Shown here: positions 1 through 5,009 of the stretch, piece after piece
How the letters are laid out: each line of letters starts with the position of its first letter
Numbering within the stretch: the stretch's first letter is position 1
Assembly: GCA_023411215.1 (NCBI GenBank)
Contig: JAEYOY010000039.1
Location: forward strand, 1-5,915
Origin: Bacillota bacterium
Lineage (GTDB): Bacteria; Bacillota; Clostridia; Lachnospirales; Lachnospiraceae
Direction: 5' to 3'
DNA: 5,915 bases
Notes under the pieces: generated by a model
Told to the model about the DNA's origin: nothing
Database searches by the model: none
What the model saw: the letters and a program-made list of their open reading frames with translations, nothing else
Made by a program: the position numbers and the translations under genes

Positions 1-941
1 AAGCTACTCAAAATAACAATAGAGCGTTTCATATCCTTCAGGATATCCTTGATCTGGTCTCTTAATTTTAATGTCGATTCGCCAAGCTGCCCAATTTCAT
101 CCCTTCTTTTTAGGAGCTTCTCATTTAGTTCAAGCGTTAGGTCTCCGTCTGCGATTACATGTAATGCTTTGGACGCTTCTTGAATGTAGTTTGTAATCCT
201 CCTAAGGATCAAGGATAATAGTAATACTGTAATGAAGGAAATAAGCAGCTCAACTGCTATTTGCCTTTGAACGGACTTCATTACGATCTGATTAATTAGA
301 TCACTGTCTCTCGCTACACCGAGTGCACCTAAAACCTCACTGCCACTGGCAATCGGAATATAATATACATAGTGGGAGTGTCCCTCCATATAATAATCCT
401 CGCTGAAGTACTCCTCAGTGAGCTCTAATACTTGTTTTTTAACCTCTTCCTCTAGTTTCGTTCCTGTTTTTCTTAACCCGGTGTCATCCTTGAATGATGT
501 AGCTATGCTTTCATCGCCCCAAAATATACTGATATCAATATCAGTTTCATCATGAAGGGTATCGATAATTGTCATCGCATTAATTTTCTCTTTTGTTGCA
601 GAGCTTGTTCCATCTGCTGTCTCGATAGTGGCAGAACCTACAGCATCTACCGTGCTTTCTTCAATAACACTATTACCAAACTCTGCGTTGTTCTTTAGCT
701 TGTTAAAATCACCTTCATACAATACATAATATGCATTTCGGAGTGTATAAGCTGTGGTCCTTAAAGACTCCTTCTCTCTCTCCTTAATATTATGCCCCAT
801 ATTAATAGCAGAAAAGGTAATGATTATGATCCCCAATAATAGCAGCATACCGACTGAAAGAGCAGTAAGTCTGGCTGCGATACCGAATCTCTTATTCCCT
901 CCAGCATTATACTCTTTTTTGCGAAATGGTATTATGTTCAT
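1..941 (-). CDS. Methyl-accepting chemotaxis protein, sensor half (3' end cut by window edge)
   Basis: This is a membrane chemoreceptor that would sense a ligand outside the cell and signal to CheA/CheW. I translated 313 residues from the ATG at 941. They show a short basic cytoplasmic start (FRKKEY, NKRF), a first membrane helix at about residues 22-46 (GMLLLLGIIIITF), an extracellular domain at about 50-220, a second membrane helix at about 225-246, and a HAMP linker at about 247-300 containing RRDEIGQL. The extracellular part ends in YYIPIASGSEVLGALGV, the typical C-terminal strand of a single-Cache sensor. The start is supported by GGAGG at 951-955, nine bases upstream. The signalling domain lies beyond base 1, so a HAMP-containing kinase or cyclase is not strictly excluded. 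The HAMP sequence and the helix after it look most like a chemoreceptor. Ligand unknown. No che gene is visible nearby, so it appears to be an orphan receptor. Confidence 0.85.
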   Translation of the reverse strand, partial: MNIIPFRKKEYNAGGNKRFGIAARLTALSVGMLLLLGIIIITFSAINMGHNIKEREKESLRTTAYTLRNAYYVLYEGDFNKLKNNAEFGNSVIEESTVDAVGSATIETADGTSSATKEKINAMTIIDTLHDETDIDISIFWGDESIATSFKDDTGLRKTGTKLEEEVKKQVLELTEEYFSEDYYMEGHSHYVYYIPIASGSEVLGALGVARDSDLINQIVMKSVQRQIAVELLISFITVLLLSLILRRITNYIQEASKALHVIADGDLTLELNEKLLKRRDEIGQLGESTLKLRDQIKDILKDMKRSIVILSS

Positions 942-1051
942 AACAATCTTCCTCCAAAATTTTGTCATTCGTAGTTTGTCATATTGATTTATAAAATTTC
1001 TGTAGTCTGTTTAAGTGATCATAAATCAAAAGAGAATTGTTAACCCCATAA

Positions 1052-1085
1052 GAATTTTCAATGTGAATTATCAATGTGAATTATC
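1052..1085. repeat. 13-bp tandem repeat, about 2.6 copies, upstream of the chemoreceptor gene
   Basis: Two exact copies of AATGTGAATTATC lie head to tail at 1060-1072 and 1073-1085. They are preceded by a partial third copy, GAATTTTC, at 1052-1059, which has one mismatch. The array sits about 110-145 bases before the chemoreceptor ATG, in the gap between it and the acetyltransferase. A 13-bp period is not a whole helical turn. It could be slippage, or an array of binding sites for a regulator. I could not pick a convincing promoter for the chemoreceptor around it. Confidence 0.8.
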
Positions 1086-1136
1086 ATAGAATGTTATAAT
1101 ACTTTGGTGTGAAAATACGCGTTTGTTCAGAATAAA

Positions 1137-2030
1137 TTAGCTTATATACAATTCATATGAAATGACTCCTTCTGTATGGACAAACCCTTCCCTTAAATAA
1201 AGCTCTTTTGCATTTTCGTTATCTGCATTTACACACAGTATTACCTTATTGTATTTCTTTTTTTGAGCAAAATCAATGGCAGCTCTTAACAATTGTCTTC
1301 CTAATCCTTTTCTTTGATATGCAGGCAAGATGGCTAGAGGGCCAATATTCATCACAGGCTCACCCTCATACTCATCCTTCACTCCTCGAATAATACCCAC
1401 AGGAAGTGTATCAAACAATAGCAGCAACATACCTCCCTCAATATATTCTGAGCTAAAAACCTGTTTGTGAACGATCTCCGGGGTAATTGGTGTAGTGTTT
1501 CCCTTTACATGGGAAAAGGCAGTATTTCTGATATGACACCAATCAGCTTCGTCTCTATTCAATTGAAATTCACGGATCGAATATCCTTGCGGTAAATTGA
1601 CAGCCTGCCGCTCTGATGTTTCCTTTACTAAGATATACACATATCTATCAATTTCAAATGGAAGGCTTTTCATTATCTCTGAAAGTCTATTATTGCTAAA
1701 GGGAACAAACAAATGCACCTTATCAATTCCATGAATATGCCTTAATATTTCAGATAACAAAATCGAATACACCCTCGGATTATCCTCCTCGGAATAAAAA
1801 ATACGAAAGCGTCCGCGCCTTCCTTTTCTATTGTATTCATCCACTATAAGAGAGGCTGCAGCAAGTATGTTACCGTCTCTTTTTATGATAACTGTCGGAT
1901 TTTCTTCACTTAGAACAAAATTCTCCAGATCCTCGTTTTGCAAAAAGGATTCGTCCACCTTTTGTCTATGCTTCAGACAAAAAGCTATAAAGTCGTCTTT
2001 ATCCTTACATAGTAATCTTTCTGCTTGCAT
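1137..2030 (-). CDS. GNAT-family N-acetyltransferase with two GNAT-like halves
   Basis: This is a cytoplasmic acetyl-CoA-dependent acyltransferase; the substrate cannot be read from sequence. With the start I prefer it has 297 residues. The C-terminal half (about 145-297) is a clear GNAT domain. GPLAILPAYQRKGLGRQLL at about 230-248 carries the acetyl-CoA pyrophosphate-binding motif (QRKGLG), and NADNENAKELYLREGF at about 268-283 is the usual strand-helix end with its tyrosine. The N-terminal half (about 1-135) has a GNAT-like pattern ending KVHLFVPFSNNRL but lacks the QxxGxG loop, so it looks degenerate and probably structural. The open frame runs to an ATG at 2090, but that start has no ribosome binding site and follows a TGA directly. 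The ATG at 2028-2030 has GAGG (2037-2040) six bases upstream, so I use it. The gene stands alone, with no visible partner gene. Confidence 0.85.
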   Translation of the reverse strand: MQAERLLCKDKDDFIAFCLKHRQKVDESFLQNEDLENFVLSEENPTVIIKRDGNILAAASLIVDEYNRKGRRGRFRIFYSEEDNPRVYSILLSEILRHIHGIDKVHLFVPFSNNRLSEIMKSLPFEIDRYVYILVKETSERQAVNLPQGYSIREFQLNRDEADWCHIRNTAFSHVKGNTTPITPEIVHKQVFSSEYIEGGMLLLLFDTLPVGIIRGVKDEYEGEPVMNIGPLAILPAYQRKGLGRQLLRAAIDFAQKKKYNKVILCVNADNENAKELYLREGFVHTEGVISYELYIS

Positions 2031-2036
2031 GGATAA

Positions 2037-2040
2037 CCTC
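2037..2040 (-). promoter_or_regulatory. Ribosome binding site that decides the acetyltransferase start
   Basis: GTGAGG followed by TTATCC places a GAGG core six bases before the ATG at 2030. The upstream in-frame ATG at 2090 has only a GGAG about 20 bases away, which is too far. The first 20 residues of the longer reading are therefore probably untranslated leader. Confidence 0.7.
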
Positions 2041-2155
2041 ACTTTCTTTTGTATATTCGAATAATATCGACCGTTCACCAAAGGTTTCATTCAGTAATTC
2101 TGTAAAGCGCTCCATCTATAATTTTATGTCAATCATAATAGTTCTCCGCATTTTT

Positions 2156-2458
2156 TCATATCTTTCCATTCAGCACGACTGATTGCATACACTTTAGTGA
2201 TTTCATTCGTGTCATCTTCAAACTCATCAAGCAGCTGACATCCACAAGCAATCTTTTCTGTTCATCTCCACTTAGTCTATCATAGACCTTTTCAAAATGT
2301 AAGAGGATTTTATAAATGCTTTCCATTGTAAGTGTATTATTTTCAACTGCTTGTTTCCTATAACATAAAAAATATGTTGCATAAAAATAGCCTAAAACAA
2401 TGAAAGGGGCGAGGATAACGAAATCCCCACCCCAACTTAGCTTTGAGCTGATTATCAT
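2156..2458 (-). pseudogene. Decayed locus: membrane-segment piece joined to a serine-recombinase-like C-terminal piece
   Basis: A 100-codon open frame that does not read as one normal protein. Residues about 12-32 (DFVILAPFIVLGYFYATYFL) form a likely membrane helix. Residues about 34-72, including TMESIYKILLHFEKVYDRL and SGDEQKRLL, resemble the C-terminal helical region of large serine recombinases of clostridial mobile elements; that match rests on memory of the family. The last 28 residues look out of frame. The frame 2261-2133 on the same strand reads more like protein there (LLDEFEDDTNEITKVYAISR) and ends in TGA. At the other end, the frame 2474-2358 begins MKMTTNDNQLKAKLG and runs into the same G-rich run (GGGGTGGGG) as the main frame. 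No ribosome binding site precedes the ATG at 2458. I read this as a relic with at least one and perhaps two frame changes. A short expressed membrane peptide remains possible. Confidence 0.5.
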
Positions 2459-2528
2459 TTGTTGTCATTTTCATTAGAACAATGATTATATGTAACAGTC
2501 ACGCGTTAGTTTATTTATCATATCCTAT

Positions 2529-2873
2529 CTATTTTTTTATAGCACTGCGAACTATTTCTCTGATTTTTGTTTCAACAGATTCATTAAGGCTCACAAGAAA
2601 CCATGCCGAAGGTTGAATTGCATCTGCGTTATCCTTATTAAAGTCAAAATATGCATCTTCACCTAAACTGAATGTAAATTGGGAATCAAGTCTAAAAAAG
2701 CATATTACTTTATTAGTGTTTGGATCCTTATAAGCAACAGATCCATACCACAAATCTACAACCAACTCGGGCGCTTCCTGTGTGATAATAAGATGCAATT
2801 TATGGCCGATTGAATGAAAGGGATCTTTCATCTTATCAATCGTATTCATTATTTTATCGATCTTTTGTTTCAT
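2529..2873 (-). CDS. Small DUF1801-like (YdhG-type) protein
   Basis: A 114-residue cytoplasmic protein of unknown biochemical role. From about residue 17 (HSIGHKLHLIITQEAPELV) through DLWYGSVAYKDPNTNKVICFF to the end (SLNESVETKIREIVRSAIKK) it follows the pattern of small DUF1801-type proteins. These share a helix, a WYGxPAY-like turn, a KVxCFF strand and a closing helix with a K/A-rich tail. The family has a frataxin-like fold and is sometimes called an iron chaperone, but I see no basis for assigning a substrate. The open frame extends to a TTG at 3053. I prefer the ATG at 2871-2873 because AAGGAG (2883-2888) lies nine bases upstream, and because the TTG has no ribosome binding site and coincides with a near-consensus -35 box. 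If the TTG were used, the protein would gain 60 residues with no domain I recognise. It stands alone, with relic sequence downstream. Confidence 0.7.
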   Translation of the reverse strand: MKQKIDKIMNTIDKMKDPFHSIGHKLHLIITQEAPELVVDLWYGSVAYKDPNTNKVICFFRLDSQFTFSLGEDAYFDFNKDNADAIQPSAWFLVSLNESVETKIREIVRSAIKK

Positions 2874-3018
2874 TTTGCTTTTCTCCTTTTCTATGATAAT
2901 TCTATGTTGACTAACAAGTTGATGACTGCCAACCAGACTTTTAAAAGACTCTAGAACAGTGTCTAATGCTTCATCAACAGATTTACTTTTCTGAATTACT
3001 AAAATACAATTTGAATGT
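2874..3018 (-). other. Probable long 5' leader of the DUF1801-like gene
   Basis: If transcription starts about seven bases past the predicted -10 box, the leader is about 145 bases long. It contains a 7-bp inverted repeat, GTTGATG/CATCAAC (arms 2918-2924 and 2972-2978), separated by 47 bases. It matches no riboswitch class I know. The stretch has no stop codon in the downstream gene's frame, so it may instead be coding or formerly coding sequence. Confidence 0.35.
2883..2888 (-). promoter_or_regulatory. Ribosome binding site deciding the DUF1801-like start
   Basis: AAGGAG lies nine bases before the ATG at 2873. The 60 codons upstream contain no other ATG, and the TTG at 3053 is preceded by an in-frame TAA and no purine-rich site. 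Confidence 0.7.
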
Positions 3019-3024
3019 AGTACA

Positions 3025-3053
3025 ATTTTATCTGATATCCATTTAATTGTCAA
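3025..3053 (-). promoter_or_regulatory. Near-consensus housekeeping promoter (TTGACA, 17 bp, TAAAAT)
   Basis: On the minus strand TTGACA spans 3053-3048, followed by a 17-base spacer and TAAAAT at 3030-3025. The -35 box is perfect, the -10 box has one mismatch to TATAAT, and the spacer is ideal for the main sigma factor. It points at the DUF1801-like gene and overlaps the TTG that would otherwise be taken as that gene's start. Confidence 0.7.
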
Positions 3054-3160
3054 TTATCTTTGCGTATCTAATATCAAAAACGGAAATATCCGATTACACT
3101 ACACAATTGTATGAGCAATTAACCAAATTAAATGAAAGGAACTCATTTGGCCTCAAATAA
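3047..3160 (+). other. Short plus-strand open frame, possibly the tail of a lost gene
   Basis: A 37-codon frame on the opposite strand to every other gene. It ends SDYTTQLYEQLTKLNERNS...LK and stops with TAA at 3158-3160, and it reads like an ordinary helical C-terminus. It has no ribosome binding site and no ATG; a TAA lies directly before the TTG at 3047. A perfect 10-bp hairpin stem follows 33 bases after the stop, as it might after a real gene end. No family recognised. It may be chance. Confidence 0.2.
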
Positions 3161-3193
3161 AAGCATTGCAATAAAATGTACAGGTAATAATAG

Positions 3194-3235
3194 AAAGACC
3201 ATCAGAAGTCAAATAAAAGGCTCCCGATGGTCTTT
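3194..3235. terminator. Inverted repeat, probable transcription terminator
   Basis: AAAGACCATC (3194-3203) and GATGGTCTTT (3226-3235) form a perfect 10-bp stem around a 22-base loop. On the plus strand the tail is ATTTACATAA; on the minus strand it is CTATTATTAC. Neither is a strong U-run, but the stem itself ends in AAA/TTT. It lies 80 bases beyond the DUF302 stop codon, the best candidate to use it, and could also serve a plus-strand transcript. The rest of the 3054-3315 gap holds only the weak open tail and a short CGGA/TCCG repeat near 3081-3092. Confidence 0.55.
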
Positions 3236-3315
3236 ATTTACATAACTGCGTACTCTAAGTTCAACGACAACAGAAACAGGTAGCCAGCTGTTATCGGCAG
3301 ATCTCATAGACAGAA

Positions 3316-3708
3316 TTACTTAGCATTATCTATTGCAGAAATCAGGATGTTTTGCACATCCATAGCAGTCCCCTCCATATCATTATGATTAAGAAGCCCA
3401 ATTAGTATATCAGGTTTTATCATACCAATTTTCACAGTGCTACCTTCTTCATATACAACTAATTTACATGGCAAAAAGTATCCTACATCAATGTGCTTTG
3501 ATAGCACTTCTTTTGCCTTATGGGGATTACAAACTTCAAATATCATAAAGTTTCTATCAAACTCTATGCCCTTTTCCTTTAATTTATCCTTAAAGTTCAG
3601 TTTCCAAAGCACGCCAAACTTGTGTTCCTCTAAACTTTTTACTAAGCTTTCAACAGCTTCATGAAAAGACTTACTTGTTACTACTTCATATTTAATATCT
3701 TCCCGCAT
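3316..3708 (-). CDS. DUF302 family protein
   Basis: A 130-residue cytoplasmic protein with no signal peptide or membrane helix. It follows the DUF302 pattern through its whole length. An N-terminal strand and helix (KYEVVTSKSFHEAVESLVKSL) lead into a KFGVLWKLNFKDKLKEKG segment. Then come NFMIFEVCNPHKAKEVL, the family hallmark DVGYFLPCKLVVYEEGSTVKIGMIKP with an LPC motif, and a C-terminal helix. The family has a small alpha/beta fold with no established enzymatic role, so I assign none. The frame opens at 3714, but there the ribosome site AGGAG (3715-3719) touches the ATG. The in-frame ATG at 3706-3708 sits six bases past it and is the likely start. The alcohol dehydrogenase ends 105 bases upstream. 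That gap holds a promoter candidate, so the two genes are probably separate units. Confidence 0.85.
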   Translation of the reverse strand: MREDIKYEVVTSKSFHEAVESLVKSLEEHKFGVLWKLNFKDKLKEKGIEFDRNFMIFEVCNPHKAKEVLSKHIDVGYFLPCKLVVYEEGSTVKIGMIKPDILIGLLNHNDMEGTAMDVQNILISAIDNAK

Positions 3709-3714
3709 AAGCAT

Positions 3715-3719
3715 CTCCT
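3715..3719 (-). promoter_or_regulatory. Ribosome binding site deciding the DUF302 start
   Basis: AGGAG is followed by ATGCTT and then ATG. The second ATG (3708) has proper six-base spacing; the first (3714) directly abuts the site and is unlikely to be used. Confidence 0.75.
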
Positions 3720-3767
3720 AAAATTCATATTTATGTATTTATTATATGCTTCTACAGTTATAATTCC

Positions 3768-3780
3768 GTGATGATATCAC
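3768..3780. promoter_or_regulatory. Palindrome overlapping the DUF302 promoter, possible operator
   Basis: GTGAT and ATCAC flank three bases, giving a perfect 5-bp inverted repeat. It covers most of the predicted -10 box of the DUF302 gene. It resembles a shortened Crp/Fnr-type site on the minus strand (TGTGA then TCAC) but with five rather than six bases between the half sites. The regulator is unknown. Confidence 0.35.
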
Positions 3781-3798
3781 AAATACACTCGCTTTCAA
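3771..3798 (-). promoter_or_regulatory. Predicted promoter of the DUF302 gene
   Basis: TTGAAA (3798-3793), a 16-base spacer and TATCAT (3776-3771) lie about 60 bases before the DUF302 ATG. A second -10-like TATAAT at 3746-3741 has no matching -35 box. Confidence 0.45.
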
Positions 3799-3813
3799 GG
3801 TTTGGGGATATGT

Positions 3814-4914
3814 TTAATCTTTGATCAAGCTTTTACTATAAATCCTTATTATATCTTCAAGACCTACTTCTTCTGTATGATTTTTCAGTTTATTTTTATT
3901 GCTAATAAAATTCTTTGAATACTCTCTTATTTCTTCTAATGTTATTTCAACTTTTATATCTATTATGCTTTTAAATAAGGACTCTAATTCATCCAAATAA
4001 CAAAAGCCCAGAAAGTTAAGCATTCTTTCTATCTTTCTCTGATCCTTGAAGCTTTTTAAGTACTCTATCGTCAAAACACCATTGGCAAGCCCATGAGGAA
4101 TTCCCTTGAAATAAGTTAGTGGATACCCCATTCCATGAGGTAACGATGTTCCATTCTGTGCAATTTGTATCCCAGCCAAAGTGGATGCCATCATGACCTT
4201 CGATCTAAACTCTGAACTCAATTCTTTACTTACTAATTTCTCAAAGCAGTACTTATATAGCTCAAAGCCCTTTTCTCCATAAATATCTGACATATAAGTA
4301 CTATTCGTGTTTAAATATCCTTCAACTAAATGAGTAAATGCATCGATGGCAGTATTGACAGTGATATCATAGGGTAGGTCATAAGTATATTTACTATCTA
4401 AAAAAGCAACCTTTGGGAATATACTTTGTCCTAGGTTTTTCTTTGTCTGTTCCTTATTGGAAGTCACGATACTGTATTGGGTGACCTCTGACCCTGTTCC
4501 AGAAGTAGTTGCCACAGCCACCACTGGAATACTTCCTAGCTTTCCACTGCTACATATATTATCCATATTAATTTGTGGATTTTTTATAAATACTGCCATA
4601 GCCTTAGCAGCATCCATAGCTGATCCGCCGCCGATACCTATAACAAAATCCACATGATTCATACTTCCTATATTGCTTCCTTTTTCTATGGTTTCTAAAG
4701 ATGGATTCTCCTCCACCTCATCAAAAAGAACGTATTCTACTCCTGTACTTGAAAGCGCATTTGTAACATCATTGTATGAACCATTCTTTTTTGCAGAGCT
4801 TCTACCAGTAACAATTAGAGCTTTGCTTCCTATTGAGCGAAACACTTCTTTGTTCTTTAATATTGTATCTTCACCAAAATATAGTTCGGTGGGCATAGAA
4901 AACTTAAATTCCAT
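3814..4914 (-). CDS. Iron-containing alcohol dehydrogenase
   Basis: A cytoplasmic NAD(P)-dependent group III alcohol dehydrogenase interconverting an alcohol and its aldehyde or ketone. It has 366 residues, slightly short of the usual 380-400. The N-terminal nucleotide-binding domain has KALIVTGR at 31-38, the DEVEENPS region at 65-72 and the cofactor loop GGGSAMDAAK at 95-104. TTSGTGSEV follows at 136-144. The four metal ligands expected for the family are all present: D191, H195, H260 and H274, in NTAIDAFTHLVEG and PHGMGYPLTYFKGIPHG. The start has GGAG seven bases upstream (4922-4925). The C-terminal third (about 285-366) is lysine- and isoleucine-rich and less conserved. There is no aldehyde dehydrogenase, microcompartment or diol dehydratase gene beside it, so the substrate is open; fermentative redox balancing is the generic possibility. 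I did not find a convincing promoter in the 95 bases before it. Confidence 0.92.
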   Translation of the reverse strand: MEFKFSMPTELYFGEDTILKNKEVFRSIGSKALIVTGRSSAKKNGSYNDVTNALSSTGVEYVLFDEVEENPSLETIEKGSNIGSMNHVDFVIGIGGGSAMDAAKAMAVFIKNPQINMDNICSSGKLGSIPVVAVATTSGTGSEVTQYSIVTSNKEQTKKNLGQSIFPKVAFLDSKYTYDLPYDITVNTAIDAFTHLVEGYLNTNSTYMSDIYGEKGFELYKYCFEKLVSKELSSEFRSKVMMASTLAGIQIAQNGTSLPHGMGYPLTYFKGIPHGLANGVLTIEYLKSFKDQRKIERMLNFLGFCYLDELESLFKSIIDIKVEITLEEIREYSKNFISNKNKLKNHTEEVGLEDIIRIYSKSLIKD

Positions 4915-5009
4915 AACCTTACTCCCTCTTTCTTCTCATACAACCTTACTGGAATAATAATGATTCAAATTAGCATTGCTTACTCCAAAAAGATTACAAG
5001 TAGCCATAT

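Noticed and set aside
754..987. Plus-strand open frame opposite the chemoreceptor N-terminus.
   Set aside because: Antisense shadow of a clearly coding minus-strand gene; its hydrophobic residues mirror the membrane helix codons. The other plus-strand frames over the acetyltransferase, DUF302, dehydrogenase and methyltransferase genes are rejected for the same reason.
1095..1100. TATAAT on the plus strand.
   Set aside because: No convincing -35 box at the right spacing and no plus-strand gene downstream; common in AT-rich DNA.
3081..3092. CGGA-AATA-TCCG inverted repeat followed by a T-run on the minus strand.
   Set aside because: A 4-bp stem is too short for a confident terminator.
3209..3307. 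Minus-strand 32-codon frame starting just after the DUF302 stop and running through the hairpin.
   Set aside because: No ribosome binding site, and its end is the hairpin sequence itself; most likely a chance frame.
3316..4914. Dehydrogenase and DUF302 genes as a functional pair or new system.
   Set aside because: The 105-base gap contains a separate promoter candidate, and nothing in the sequences links their functions.
4915..4950. 9-bp direct repeat AACCTTACT (4915-4923 and 4942-4950) before the dehydrogenase start.
   Set aside because: One copy overlaps the purine-rich ribosome site region; short and low in complexity, so chance or ribosome-site similarity explains it.
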